This document shows, piece by piece, positions 44,836-54,658 of a stretch of DNA of 64,000 nucleotides. A model generated the notes under the pieces. That model was given only the letters and a program-made list of their open reading frames with translations. It did no database searches and was not told the DNA's origin. Position 1 is the first letter of the stretch; every line of letters starts with the position of its first letter. The DNA comes from DASXQK01 sp963757155 (lineage in GTDB: Bacteria; Pseudomonadota; Alphaproteobacteria; Dongiales; Dongiaceae): contig CAVWQS010000010.1 of NCBI GenBank assembly GCA_963757155.1, positions 62,001 to 126,000 on the forward strand, given 5' to 3'. Position numbers and translations under genes: made by a program.

Positions 44836-45520
44836 GCCGTACAGCTGTGAGCGGAGGGGCGCCCGGTTTCATCCTTGCGGTTTCCGGCCTCGCCCGCGAG
44901 GCGGGGATCGCGAGGGGGCCGGGCGTTCGGACATCTGGCGGCCGGCGGGCCGCGCCTTGCCACGCTCATCGAGAGCGGCCATTGCCGAAGGCGCCGCCGG
45001 CATCCTCAGCTTCGGCATCGCCGGCGGCCTCGACCCGACCCTGCCGCCCGGCACGGCGATCCTCGCCGGAGCCGTCGTCGCCGGCGGCCAGCGCTGGACG
45101 GCGGATGCGGCCTGGCGTGAGCGTCTGGCCGCCCGCCTGCCCGAAGCCCGCCTCGGCGATCTCGCGGGCGTCGATCTGCCGGCCATGACGCAAGCGGATA
45201 AGCAGGCGCTGGCCGCGGCGACCGGCGCGCTCGCCGTCGACATGGAATCCCATATCGCAGCGCGCCTCGCCGCCGCCCATGGCTTGGCCTTCGCGGCGCT
45301 GCGCGTGATCTGCGATCCGGCGGCGCGCGCGATTCCGCCGGCTGCCATCGCCGGCATGCGGGAGGACGGCGGGACGGATCTGGGCGCGATCCTGCTGGCA
45401 TTGCTCCGCGGCCCCGGTCAGCTCCCCGCTATGATCCGCCTCGCCGGCGATGCGCGGACCGCCTTCGGCGCTCTCGCGCGATGCCGCCGGTCCCTCGATC
45501 CGCATCTCATGGGGCCTTGA
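44832..45520 (+). pseudogene. hpnG: Hopanoid phosphorylase HpnG, frameshifted
   Basis: Nucleoside-phosphorylase-like enzyme, about 228 residues when corrected, that removes adenine from adenosylhopane. Three frames are needed: GFILAVSGLAREAGIA, then FGHLAAGGPRLATLIE, then AAIAEGAAGILSFGIAGGL through DMESHIAARLAAAHG, consistent with one extra base near 44925-44935 and one near 44975. Otherwise conserved (LSFGIAGGLDPTLPPG, VDMES). GTG at 44832 overlaps the shc stop. Last gene of the plus-strand hpn run. Confidence 0.88.
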
Positions 45521-45806
45521 CTGTTACGCGTTTAGCGTATATTCTGGGTCGTTTAGGTCGATACCCCCAGAGCGGGATCCGGCGAAGCATAAAGCAGACT
45601 TGGGCTCAACCCGAGAAAAGGGCGAACGCTCGCTGTAGATTTCCTGCAGAAGCAGCGGATCGAGGGAGTGAGGATAAGGTGACCTTATGAACTGACGGGC
45701 CATAGATTTGCAGCAGAACAACTGCGCCACGCACCGTCATCAAGCGCAAGGGCGAGACCTGGATGGAGGGCCTGAGGCTCGCCGGCGATTTCGACGCGAG
45801 GGACGA
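45521..45806. other. Gene-poor gap with promoter-like sequence and a possible degraded antitoxin end
   Basis: Just after hpnG lies TTGACT, 17 bases, TATTCT, with the inverted repeat TACGC-N5-GCGTA inside. This resembles toxin-antitoxin promoters. Downstream, no intact gene follows: the fragment DPAKHKADLG resembles a BrnT start, and IKRKGETWMEGLRLAGDFD followed by ARDD and a stop (about 45740-45810) resembles an antitoxin C-terminus. Probably the remains of a small toxin-antitoxin locus; weak evidence. Confidence 0.25.
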
Positions 45807-46424
45807 CTAAGCCCGCATCAGATCATAGGGCGGCGCCCAGCCCGGCAAGGCGGCGATGCGCTTGGCCCAGCCGGTGATATGGGGGTAGGGGGCGCGATCG
45901 AGCCCCGTCTCCTCGGTGTAGTAGAGATAGCCCACCATGGAGATGTCGGCGATGGTCGGCCGGTCGCCGAGCAGGAAATCGCGGCCCGCGAGATGCTTCT
46001 CCACCATCCCGAAGGCGGTCTGGGCGCGCCCGCGCAGGAATTCGGTCACGGGAGTCTCGCCCGTCTTCTGGATGCCGACGAGGAAGCGAAGCGTGGCGAA
46101 ATAGCTGGTGAATTTGTGGTTGTCGAACAGGATCCAGCGCAGGATCTCGAGCTTCTCATCTTCGTCGCGCCCGCCGAAGCGCCCGGTCTTCTCGGCGAGA
46201 TAGGTCAGGATCGCGCCGCTCTGGCTGAGGCGCTTGGCGCCATGCTCCAGCACGGGGATCTCCCCCAGCTCGTTGATCTCCTCGCGGAAGCTCTCCTGCC
46301 GGGTGGCCCCGCCGATGTAATCCAGCACCACCGGCTCCCAGTCGCAGCCCGAGAGGTTCAGCATCAACGCGGCCTTGTAGGCATTGCCCGAGACGCCGGC
46401 GCAGTAGAGACGGTAGTCGGCCAT
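45807..46424 (-). CDS. Glutathione S-transferase family protein
   Basis: A 205-residue protein with an N-terminal thioredoxin-fold GST domain (DYRLYCAGVSGNAYKAALMLN, GEIPVLEHGAKRLSQSGAILTYLAE, where Glu/Ser bind glutathione's gamma-glutamyl) and an all-helical C-domain (HLAGRDFLLGDRPTIADISM, the conserved N-capping Asp region). Likely a cytosolic conjugating or detoxifying enzyme; substrate unknown. It stands alone between the hpn runs and faces away from arfB. Confidence 0.92.
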   Translation of the reverse strand: MADYRLYCAGVSGNAYKAALMLNLSGCDWEPVVLDYIGGATRQESFREEINELGEIPVLEHGAKRLSQSGAILTYLAEKTGRFGGRDEDEKLEILRWILFDNHKFTSYFATLRFLVGIQKTGETPVTEFLRGRAQTAFGMVEKHLAGRDFLLGDRPTIADISMVGYLYYTEETGLDRAPYPHITGWAKRIAALPGWAPPYDLMRA

Positions 46425-46476
46425 TCCTTCCTCCCCCGATTCGAGCGCGATATCGGCTCATGATACTCTCGGCGGC

Positions 46477-46896
46477 GTGATTCGCATCAATGCCGCCATC
46501 GCCATCGACGAACGGGAAATCGAGGAGAGCTTTCTGCGCTCCCCCGGTCCCGGGGGCCAAAACGTCAACAAGCTGGAGACGGCCGTCCAGCTTCGTTTCG
46601 ACGTGCGCCGCAGCCCTTCTTTGCCCGAGCATGTCCGCCGGCGCCTCGAGGGCCTGGCGGGCCAGCGCCTGACCAAGGAGGGCGTGCTGATCCTGACCGC
46701 GCATAGCCACCGCACGCGGGAGCGCAACCGCACGGACGCGCTGGAGAAGCTGGTCGAGTTGATTCGGAAAGCCACGGTGGTGCCGCGCTTGCGCCGGCCG
46801 ACTCGGCCGACCAAGGCCTCGAAGGAGCGCCGCCTCGAGACGAAGCTCCGCCGCTCGCGCAACAAAGGGCTCCGCCAGACGCGGCTGGAGGATTAG
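46477..46896 (+). CDS. arfB: Alternative ribosome-rescue factor ArfB (peptidyl-tRNA hydrolase, YaeJ)
   Basis: A 139-residue protein with the release-factor GGQ motif (SPGPGGQNVNK, Gly26-Gly27-Gln28) and a basic C-terminal tail (TKASKERRLETKLRRSRNKG) that senses the empty mRNA channel of stalled ribosomes. It hydrolyses peptidyl-tRNA on nonstop complexes. GTG start. It sits convergent to hpnH and unrelated to hopanoids. Confidence 0.95.
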   Translation: MIRINAAIAIDEREIEESFLRSPGPGGQNVNKLETAVQLRFDVRRSPSLPEHVRRRLEGLAGQRLTKEGVLILTAHSHRTRERNRTDALEKLVELIRKATVVPRLRRPTRPTKASKERRLETKLRRSRNKGLRQTRLED

Positions 46897-46923
46897 GAAA
46901 CCAGGCTGGACAGGGTCCCGCGC

Positions 46924-48084
46924 TTACTCCGCCGCGGGCGCCCGCTTCGCATTGGCCTCGCGCTCGCGGATCTCGGCGACCTTGTGCTCGACATGGCGCG
47001 AGAAGACGAATTCCGCCGGACGCTGCTTATCCAGCGAGATGTCCGGGGCCATCTTGCCCTCGGTGCGGATGCCCCGCAGGCTGACGGCCAGCGCCTTCAG
47101 CGGCTTGCGCATGGCATCGGTGACGGCGGTCGCCTCGAAGCCGCTATGGACCATGCAGTCGGCGCATTTCTCGTAATTGCCGGTGCCGTAATTGTCCCAG
47201 GCCGTGTCGTCCATCAGCTCCTTGAAGGTCTTGGCATAGCCTTCGCCGAGGAGATAGCAGGGCCGCTGCCAGCCGAAGACGGTGCGGGTCGGGTTGCCCC
47301 AGGGCGTGCAGTGATAGGTCTGGTTGCCCGCGAGGAAATCCAGGAACAGGCTCGACTGGCTGAAGGACCAGGCCTTGGCGCCGCCGCCGCGCTTGAAGAT
47401 GTCGCGGAAGAGCTGCTTGGTCTTGGTCCGGTTGAGGAAATGCTGCTGGTCCGGCGCCCGCTCATAGGCATAGCCCGGCGAGACGGTGATGCCGTCGACG
47501 CCGATGGCCTTGACCGTGTCGAAGAAATTCGCGACCTGATCGGCCTTGGCATCGTTGAACAAGGTGCAGTTGATGTTGACGCGGAAGCCGCGCGACTTCG
47601 CGAGCTTGATGGCCGCCACGGCGCGGTCGTAGACGCCGGTCTGGCAGACCGAGCGGTCATGCATCTCCTGATCGCCATCGAGATGGACCGACCAGACGAA
47701 GAAGGGGCTCGGCTTGTACTGGTCGATCTTCTTTTCCATCAGCAGCGCATTGGTGCAGAGATAGACGAATTTCTTGCGCGCGATGATGCCCTCGACGACC
47801 TTGGGCAGCTCCCGGTGCAGCAGCGGCTCGCCGCCGGCGATGGAGACCACCGGCGCGCCGCATTCGTCGACCGCCGCCAGGCAGTCGGCGACGCTCAGGC
47901 GCTGATTGAGGATCTCGTCGGGATAGTCGATCTTGCCGCAGCCCGCGCAGGCGAGATTGCAGCGAAACAGCGGCTCGAGCATGAGTACGAGAGGATAGCG
48001 CTTGCGCCGCGCCAGGTGCTGGCGAAGGACATAGGCGCCGACATAGGCCATTTGCAGAGCCGGAATTGCCACTTGCAGCCTCAT
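46924..48084 (-). CDS. hpnH: Adenosyl-hopene transferase HpnH (radical SAM)
   Basis: A 386-residue radical SAM enzyme that joins the 5'-deoxyadenosyl group to diploptene, giving adenosylhopane, the first C35 hopanoid. The cluster ligands are CNLACAGC (Cys42, Cys46, Cys49), with the SAM-binding SIAGGEPLLH after it. The C-terminal Cys-containing region (EKCADCMVHSG) is typical of HpnH. It follows ispH on the same strand by 76 bases. Product feeds HpnG. Confidence 0.95.
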   Translation of the reverse strand: MRLQVAIPALQMAYVGAYVLRQHLARRKRYPLVLMLEPLFRCNLACAGCGKIDYPDEILNQRLSVADCLAAVDECGAPVVSIAGGEPLLHRELPKVVEGIIARKKFVYLCTNALLMEKKIDQYKPSPFFVWSVHLDGDQEMHDRSVCQTGVYDRAVAAIKLAKSRGFRVNINCTLFNDAKADQVANFFDTVKAIGVDGITVSPGYAYERAPDQQHFLNRTKTKQLFRDIFKRGGGAKAWSFSQSSLFLDFLAGNQTYHCTPWGNPTRTVFGWQRPCYLLGEGYAKTFKELMDDTAWDNYGTGNYEKCADCMVHSGFEATAVTDAMRKPLKALAVSLRGIRTEGKMAPDISLDKQRPAEFVFSRHVEHKVAEIREREANAKRAPAAE

Positions 48085-48160
48085 TCTTAGCTTCGGTTTA
48101 TCGTCACGTTCAAACGCGCCGGGAGCCGGGGTTCCGGCTTCGAGCGATATCTTGAGCTAG

Positions 48161-49087
48161 CTACGCGTCGAGCAACTCACTTGGCAAGCGGAACTTGACG
48201 TCTTCCACGATACCCGGCAGCAGGCTGACCTCGACCGGGGCGCTGCGCCGGAGCGTGTCGACCAGATCCTCGACCAGCGCCTCGGGCGCCGAGGCGCCGG
48301 CGGTGATGCCGACCACCTCCGCGCCTTCGACCCAGCTGGGATCGAGCTCCGCCCCGCTGCCCACGAGATAGCTGGGCACCCCTTCCTCCAGGCCGATCTC
48401 GCGCAGCCGGTTGGAGTTGGAGCTGTTGCTGGCGCCCACCACCAGGATCACATCGGCGAGCTTGCTGAGCTCGCGCACCGCCGTCTGCCGGTTCTGGGTG
48501 GCGTAGCAGATGTCCTTGGTGTCGGGACCCACCAGATCGGTGAAGCGGCGGCGCAGCGCCGCGATGATGGCGCGCGTGTCGTCGACGCTGAGGGTGGTCT
48601 GGGTCACGAAGGCGAGCGGCGTGTCGTCGGCGATGGCGAGGGTGGCGACGTCGCCGACATTCTGGACCAGATAGACCGGACCGTCGATCTGGCCGCGCGT
48701 GCCCTCGACCTCGGGATGGCCGGCATGGCCGATCAGGATCAGCTGGCGGCCCTGGCGGACATAGCGCTTGCCCTCGATATGCACCTTGGCCACCAAGGGG
48801 CAGGTCGCATCGAGGACGGCCAGCCCGCGCTCGGCCGCATCCGCCTCGACCGCCTTGGAGACCCCATGGGCGCTGAAGATGGTATGGGCCCCGGCCGGCA
48901 CCTCCGCCAGCTCCTCGACGAAACGGGCGCCCATCCGCTCCAGCCGCTCGACGACATGGCGGTTGTGGACGATCTCATGGCGTACATAGACGGGGGGTCC
49001 ATAGAGCGTGAGGGCCCGCTCGACGATATCGATGGCACGAACGACACCGGCACAAAAACCGCGGGGCTGGGCCAGAATCACCTGCAT
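48161..49087 (-). CDS. ispH: 4-hydroxy-3-methylbut-2-enyl diphosphate reductase IspH
   Basis: A 308-residue iron-sulfur enzyme, last step of the MEP pathway, giving IPP and DMAPP. The three cluster cysteines are at 12 (RGFCAGVVRA), 96 (DATCPLV) and 194 (DICYATQNRQ), and the SNSSNSNRL loop is present. Start 49087 with GAGGTG upstream; the longer frame to 49192 adds non-conserved sequence. Located beside hpnH, so isoprenoid precursor supply is coupled to hopanoid synthesis. Confidence 0.96.
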   Translation of the reverse strand: MQVILAQPRGFCAGVVRAIDIVERALTLYGPPVYVRHEIVHNRHVVERLERMGARFVEELAEVPAGAHTIFSAHGVSKAVEADAAERGLAVLDATCPLVAKVHIEGKRYVRQGRQLILIGHAGHPEVEGTRGQIDGPVYLVQNVGDVATLAIADDTPLAFVTQTTLSVDDTRAIIAALRRRFTDLVGPDTKDICYATQNRQTAVRELSKLADVILVVGASNSSNSNRLREIGLEEGVPSYLVGSGAELDPSWVEGAEVVGITAGASAPEALVEDLVDTLRRSAPVEVSLLPGIVEDVKFRLPSELLDA

Positions 49088-49563
49088 GAATTGCACCTCG
49101 ATCCAATTCCGACGAACTCTCATCCACGGGGCGCCAGATGAAGGCGCCTTGCGCGGCCCAGGGGCCCGCCCGCCGCCTTCCGCGCAAACCAAAGGCGGCG
49201 AGGATAATCGCCGGTGGTCTACCGATTTAAGTCGTCAATACCGCACTGCAAGAGCTAGCGGCTTCCCCGGCGACCCCTGTGGCTTTCATGTTACTTGCCT
49301 CGGACTCATTTGTCGCGGCTCTTCGAGGCGCGTTTCATCCGCTTATTGCCGCTTATAGCCTTATTGCCGTTGGGGATACTCTCTGCAAATGTCTGAAATG
49401 CCGGGTATATCGGCCGTTTTGCCCGAAACTGGCTGCGACGAGAGGTCGCCGGAGACTTGCCGGAGGAGGCAGTCGCCAGCCATTTCATTTGTCACTATTA
49501 TGCGCGGTCCCCGATCCCGGGCATCATCTCGGATCCATCACCTCGGACCTCTCGAACATCCCG
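49088..49563. other. Intergenic region between divergent ispH and hpnN
   Basis: 476 bases with no convincing gene. It must contain the promoters of both flanking units. A direct repeat CTTATTGCCG occurs at 49342-49351 and 49359-49368. I could not assign promoters with confidence. Confidence 0.5.
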
Positions 49564-52180
49564 ATGACGGCTGCCGCCCTTGCCCATGTCGTTGACTTCT
49601 GCTGCCGCCATGCCTGGAAGATCGTGCTGCTCTTCCTGGTGATCGCCGGGGCTGCCTTCAGCTATACGACGCATCACTTCGCCATCGACACCGACACCGT
49701 CAAGCTCTTCCCCCCGGACCTTCCCTGGCGCCAGCATCAGGCGGCCTTCGACCGGGCCTTTCCCATGAAGGCCGACCAGATCGCGGTCGTCGTCGACGCC
49801 CTCACGCCCGAGCTGGCGGAACAGGCGACCGCGGCGCTGACGGCGCGGCTGCAGCAGGATCCCAAGCTTTTCCCCGTCGTCTACCGGCCCGACGGCGGCA
49901 CCTTCTTCCAGCGCAACGGCCTGTTGTTCCTGCCGACCGCCGACGTCAAGCATCTGACCGATCAGCTCATCGCGGCCCAGCCCTTGCTGGGCCCGCTGGC
50001 GGCCGATCCCAGCCTGCGCGGCCTGATGGATGTCTTTGCCCGCTTTCTCGAGGGGGTGCAGCATGGCGAGGCCAAGCTGGTGGATTTCGAGCGGCCGATG
50101 GGCGCCATCGGCGACATGATCGCCGATGTGCTGGCGGGAAAGCTGCATCCGCTCGCCTGGCGGACGCTCTTCACCGGCTCCCAGCCGACCTTGCGCGAGT
50201 TGCGCCGCTTCATCCTGGTGAAGCCGACCCTCGACTACAACTCGCTGCAGCCGGGGGCCAAGGCCTCGGACTCCATTCGCGCCTCTGTGCGCGAGCTCGG
50301 GCTGACGCCCGAATCATGGCGTCCGGGTGCGGCTCACCGGCAGCATCCCGCTGGCCGACGAGGAATTCGGCACCCTCGCTCAGGGCTTCCTGCTCAATTC
50401 CATACTGACTGTCGTCGGGGTGGCGCTGCTGCTTTGGCTCGCCCTCAGATCCGTCCGGATCATCTTCGCCATTCTCCTCACCCTCGTGGTCGGCCTCGGC
50501 ATCACCGCTGCCTTCGGGCTGCTGGCCGTGGGACCCTACAATCCGATCTCGTTCGCCTTTGCCGTGCTCTTCATCGGCCTCGGCGTCGATTTCGGCATCC
50601 AATTCGCCGTGCGCTATCGCGCCGAGCGTCACGCCCTGGGTGATCTGCGCCAGGCGCTGGTGGCGGCGGGCGCGGGGGTCGGCGGCTCGATCGCCCTCGC
50701 CACGGCTTCCATCGCCGCCGGCTTCTTCGCTTTCCTGCCGACCGACTACAGCGGCGTCAAGGAGCTCGGGCTGATCGCGGGCACCGGCATGCTGGTGGCC
50801 TTCGTCCTCAGCCTCACCTTGCTGCCGGCATTGTTGCGCCTGTTGCGCCCGCGGGGGGAGGCGGGGGAGATCGGCTATCGCTGGCTGGCGCCTCTCGATC
50901 GATTCCTGATTCACCGCCGGCGGCTGGTGCTGACCTTGGCCGGGATTCTGGCGATCTGTTTCGCTGTCCTGCTGCCGCGCCTCAGCTTCGATTTCAACCC
51001 CCTTAACCTGCGCAGCCCGAAGACCGAATCGGTCGCCACGATCCTCGATCTGATGAAGGATCGCTCGACCTCGCCCTATACCATCGAGGTGCTGGCGCCC
51101 TCCCTGGCCGAGGCCCAGAAGGAAGCCGAGAGGCTGAGCAAGCTGCCCGTCATCGCCCAGGTGATCACTTTGGCGAGCTTCGTGCCCCAGGAACAGAACG
51201 ACAAGCTCGCCCTCATCCAGGATGCGGCCATGCTGATCGGCCCGACCCTGCAACCGGACGAGATCAAGGCGCCACCCACGGACCAGCAGGTCGTCGCCTC
51301 GCTGAAGCACGCCGCGGCGGCGCTCATCGCCGCCGCCGGCAGCAACGAGGACCGGCCGGCACGGCGTGCGAAGCGCCTTGCGCGGCTGGCAAATGCGCTC
51401 GCCGCCGCCCCGCCGCAGCGCCGCGCGGAAGCCGAAACCCAGATCATCCCCGGGCTGAAGGCGACGCTGAAGCAGCTCGGCGACGCGCTGCAGGCCCAGC
51501 CGATCACCTTAAAGACGCTGCCGCCGCAGCTGGTGGGGGATTGGATCGCGGCCGATGGGCGGGCGCGGATCGAAGTTTTCCCCAAGGGCGATCCCAATGA
51601 CAACGAGGCGATGCGGCAATTCGCCGATGCGGTGCTGAAGGTGGCACCCGAGGCGACCGGCGCGCCCATCTCCGTGCTGGAGACGAGCCGCACCGTGGTC
51701 AATGCCTTCATGGAGGCGGGCGTGCTGGCCTTCCTCGCCATCACCCTGATGCTGGCCTTTGTGCTGCGACGCTTCCATGACGTGATCGTCACCTTGCTGC
51801 CGCTGCTGCTCTCCGGCCTCGCCACCCTCAGCATCAGCGTCGCCGTCGGCCTGCCGCTCAACTTCGCCAATATCATCGCGCTGCCGCTGCTCTTCGGCAT
51901 CGGCGTCGCCTTCAACATCTATTTCGTCATGGCCTGGCGCAACGGCACCGGCGATCTGCTTTCCTCGAGCCTGACCCGCGCCATCCTCTACAGCGCGCTC
52001 ACCACCGGCACCGCCTTCGGCAGCCTTTGCCTCTCGAAGCATCCCGGCACGGCCAGCATGGGCAACCTCCTGGCCCTGTCGCTGGGCTGCACCCTCGTTG
52101 CCACGCTGCTGTTCCTGCCGGCCCTCCTGGGTCCGGCGAAGACGGCTCCCTCCGACCCGAGCGCCGCGCCCGTCCCCTGA
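49564..52180 (+). pseudogene. hpnN: Hopanoid transporter HpnN (RND/MMPL family), frameshifted
   Basis: About 871 residues when corrected. An N-terminal membrane helix (KIVLLFLVIAGAAFSY) and periplasmic loop (HFAIDTDTVKLFPPDLP) are followed by two blocks of transmembrane helices (LLNSILTVVGVALLLWLAL, FAFAVLFIGLGVDFGIQFAV, LAFLAITLMLAFVLRRF, NIIALPLLFGIGVAFNIYF). One extra T near 50316 (GAATCATGGC for GAACATGGC) splits it; the path is LTPE then HGVRVRLTGSIPLADEEF. HpnN moves hopanoids to the outer membrane. Start ATG at 49564. Confidence 0.9.
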
Positions 52181-52187
52181 CTTTTAT

Positions 52188-52232
52188 CCCCCTCGCCCCC
52201 GGAACGGGGGAGAGGGCCGGGGTGAGGGGGAA
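52188..52232. repeat. Intergenic repeat family B, partial copy
   Basis: CCCCTCGCCCCCGGAACGGG followed by GGAGAGGGCCGGGGTGAGGGGG. It matches the left arm of the element at 37264-37402 and lies between hpnN and the IS4 insertion. Confidence 0.65.
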
Positions 52233-52248
52233 ACTTGGCCCTCTACCG

Positions 52249-52258
52249 CGCTTTGAAG
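52249..52258. repeat. Target-site duplication (left)
   Basis: CGCTTTGAAG next to the left end of the IS4 element; the right partner is CGCTTCGAAG at 53688-53697 (9 of 10 identical). Confidence 0.7.
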
Positions 52259-53687
52259 CTACGGGATTCACGGATTTCGGCTTTGGGTTGCGAGGATGTA
52301 TCCCTCGAGGGTAGCGGCGAGGCGCGTCCAACCATATCGCATGGTCTTTGGTCCCGGGGGCTTGTAGTAGCAATTCCACCCGCCGAGGCGGGCGGCAACC
52401 CAGGAGACGAAGGCGAGCGACTTCAGGGGATGCGGGTTCTTTTGGCGCTCGGTCTTGCCCTCGAGGCTGCGGGAGAGGATCTGAAGGGGAACCTCGAGGC
52501 TCTCGTCGATGACATCGGAGGCGGGTCGTGGGCTGCCATCTCGGGCGTCGACGAGCTGGGTCGTTCGGGTCGCGGCAATCAATGCCATGGCCGCGAGGTT
52601 GAACATTCGCTCGGGCTCGATGATCTGGCTGTCCTCGAGGGCGAGCCCATCGCTCTTGAGGGCTCGGAAGGTCTGCTCGATGCGCCAGCGCAAGCGGTAG
52701 AGCTGGACGATCTCCTCGGCTTGAACGGCATCGGCCACGGGATGGGTGGTCAGGAGGCGCCAGAGAAGCGGTGTTTTCCCGGCGGGGATGTTGACCTCGC
52801 GGGCTTCGACCAGGCTGAGCTCGATGGTCTTGGGGAAGTCCTCCACGAGACCGTTGTCGGGCCGGGCAATCTGGACCCGTTTGGCCCGCAGCTCGACCAT
52901 TGCGGTGCGGCCCTTGTCGCCTGGCCCACGGGGCGCTACCCGCACCTCGCTGGTGCTCAAGCAAGGAGCGTCGGTGAGAGCGTCGAACAGCTTCGTGCCA
53001 TCGGCCAAGTTGCGGTTCGCAGCGGCCCGCACGATCAGATCGAGCCCCGCAGGCCTGCGGGCGAAGAGCGCATAGATGTCGCTCTCCCGGTCGGCCACCA
53101 TGGTCAGCTGGGCCGCCCCCGCCAGGGTCTCAGCCGCACTCCTGCAACCGGCCAGCCAGCGCGCCAATTCCTTGGCCTCGGCGGGCCGGCTGCGCTCGTT
53201 GCCCGCCGGTGCCTCGGGGCGCGTCCAGATCGCCGCATCGACCAGACCCACCACCGCCTCGCTTTCAACATCCACCGCAATCACCGGATGGATGAAGAAG
53301 CCCGTCGTCGTCCTGTTCGCCGCCGGCCCGAACCCACGGCGCTTCTTGTCCCGGTCGGTGAAGTTGATCTCCGTCGTATCCTGCACCACCAGGATGCGCC
53401 GTCCCACACAGCGCTCCGCCGTCCGAGCCGCCAGTGTCTCGACGATCCGCTCAACCGAGACATAGGGCGAGGACAGGAAGCGGTGGACCGCCATCTCGCC
53501 CGCCCGCGTCTCCCCCAGCCGGCGGAGCACCGTCGTCCCCGTCGCCGCAATCCGCCCAAGCAGCCATTCTGCCCGCTCGTCGACCCGGATATCGCCAAAT
53601 GACATTGCAAGACCCTCGGCCAAACCACACCGAAGATCTTGAATCACATTTGCTTTTCCAACGGAATCACTTCCGTGAATGCCCTAG
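52259..53687 (-). mobile_element. IS4-family insertion sequence, complete
   Basis: A 1429-bp element. The left end CTACGGGATTCACGGA (52259-52274) and the right end, read inward CTAGGGCATTCACGGA (53687-53672), are inverted repeats matching at 14 of 16 positions. A 10-bp direct target duplication flanks it. It contains one transposase gene with all catalytic residues, so it may be active or recently so. It lies between hpnN and hpnK and disrupts no gene. Confidence 0.85.
52268..53605 (-). CDS. IS4-family DDE transposase
   Basis: A 445-residue transposase from the start at 53605 (MSFGDIRVDERAEWLL); the frame is open to 53647. Catalytic triad: first Asp in LVVQDTTEINF, second in MVADRESDIYALF, Glu in YRLRWRIEQTFRALKSDG, which also gives the Y-R-E-K signature of IS4 (Tyr, Arg +3, Glu +7, Lys +14). 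Length and layout resemble the Tn5/IS50-related group. It fills nearly all of the element. Confidence 0.94.
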   Translation of the reverse strand: MSFGDIRVDERAEWLLGRIAATGTTVLRRLGETRAGEMAVHRFLSSPYVSVERIVETLAARTAERCVGRRILVVQDTTEINFTDRDKKRRGFGPAANRTTTGFFIHPVIAVDVESEAVVGLVDAAIWTRPEAPAGNERSRPAEAKELARWLAGCRSAAETLAGAAQLTMVADRESDIYALFARRPAGLDLIVRAAANRNLADGTKLFDALTDAPCLSTSEVRVAPRGPGDKGRTAMVELRAKRVQIARPDNGLVEDFPKTIELSLVEAREVNIPAGKTPLLWRLLTTHPVADAVQAEEIVQLYRLRWRIEQTFRALKSDGLALEDSQIIEPERMFNLAAMALIAATRTTQLVDARDGSPRPASDVIDESLEVPLQILSRSLEGKTERQKNPHPLKSLAFVSWVAARLGGWNCYYKPPGPKTMRYGWTRLAATLEGYILATQSRNP

Positions 53688-53697
53688 CGCTTCGAAG
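53688..53697. repeat. Target-site duplication (right)
   Basis: CGCTTCGAAG directly after the IS4 right end, partner of 52249-52258 with one mismatch. Confidence 0.7.
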
Positions 53698-53698
53698 C

Positions 53699-53822
53699 GG
53701 GAGAGGGAGGGGACCCATCGCGCAGCGATGGGGAGGGTGAGGGCCGAGCAGGCGAGCATCGCGATGCGGAGACACCCCCTCACCCCGACCCTCTCCCCCC
53801 TCCGGGGGGCGAGGGCGAAGAG
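53699..53822. repeat. Intergenic repeat family B, copy overlapping the 3' end of hpnK
   Basis: GGAGAGGGAGGGGACCCATC, an ATCGCGCAGCGAT hairpin, then CCCCCTCACCCCGACCCTC and a CCCCCCTCCGGGGGG stem. The right arm reaches into the reading frame of hpnK and encodes its last residues (SSPSPPGGGRGSG). Confidence 0.65.
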
Positions 53823-54658
53823 GGCAAGAAATCCATGAAGCCGCCGCGGCGGATGCCGGTTGATCCGGCGGCCGTGATGACCGTGGGATCGGTGAGGGCG
53901 GCGAGCTCTTCGGCATAGCGATAGCCGGGCGCGGCACCGGGAAAGCCGCCGGCCTTGGCGGGATGCAGATAGATCTCGCTGAGGCCTTCGGGCAGATGGG
54001 CGAGCAGCCCGGCGAGACGCGGTGCCGTCATGGCGCCGGACCAGGCCAGTCCGAAGACCTGATCGGGGGTGGTGATGCCGGCCTTGCCCAGGCGCCGGCG
54101 CAGCAGCCGCGCCCAGGGCCGGGTCATCTCGGCGCGCCCTTTCGACTCCGTCTCCACCGCCGCCAGCACGCCCGTGGGCTCGAGGGGAACTCGCATGGCC
54201 TTGGCCCCATGGCGCTTGCCGATGCGCAGCATCAGCCCGGCGATGGTGGGATGCAGGTGAAAATGCTTATGGGCGTTGACATGGTCCAGGGGAAGGCCCG
54301 TTGCCGCGAAGGCGGCGAACTGCGCCTCGATCTCGGCTTCGAGCTGGCGGCGCACCTTGGGGCGGAAGAAGAAGTCGACGCCGGCCCGAACCATGTTCTG
54401 ACGGAAGAAGCCTTGGGCGTCGACGAGATCAGGCACCCGCTCGGGCGGCAGCACGGGGCGGCCTTCCACCAGCACCAGATGAAGGCCGACGCGCAGGCCC
54501 GGCATATGCTTGGCCCGCGCCACCGCGTCGGCCGCGGCGGGCTCTGCCGCCATCAGGCTCGCTGCCGTCAAGATGCCGTGACGAAACGCCTCCTCGACGG
54601 CCTCGTTGACCTCGGGCGCCAGCCCGAAATCATCGGCCGTAACGACGAGATGCTTCAG
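53780..54658 (-). CDS. hpnK: Hopanoid deacetylase HpnK (YdjC/ChbG family)
   Basis: A 292-residue enzyme proposed to deacetylate N-acetylglucosaminyl-bacteriohopanetetrol. Begins KHLVVTADDFGLAPEVNEA, with catalytic Asp and metal ligands in TADDFG and HVNAHKHFHLHP. The only start matching the family N-terminus is a CTG (54658-54656) overlapping the hpnJ stop as CTGA; no ATG, GTG or TTG lies nearby in frame. The frame could also be read from far upstream, but that overlaps hpnJ. The last ~13 residues come from a repeat element and are not family-conserved. Confidence 0.87.
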   Translation of the reverse strand: MKHLVVTADDFGLAPEVNEAVEEAFRHGILTAASLMAAEPAAADAVARAKHMPGLRVGLHLVLVEGRPVLPPERVPDLVDAQGFFRQNMVRAGVDFFFRPKVRRQLEAEIEAQFAAFAATGLPLDHVNAHKHFHLHPTIAGLMLRIGKRHGAKAMRVPLEPTGVLAAVETESKGRAEMTRPWARLLRRRLGKAGITTPDQVFGLAWSGAMTAPRLAGLLAHLPEGLSEIYLHPAKAGGFPGAAPGYRYAEELAALTDPTVITAAGSTGIRRGGFMDFLPSSPSPPGGGRGSG

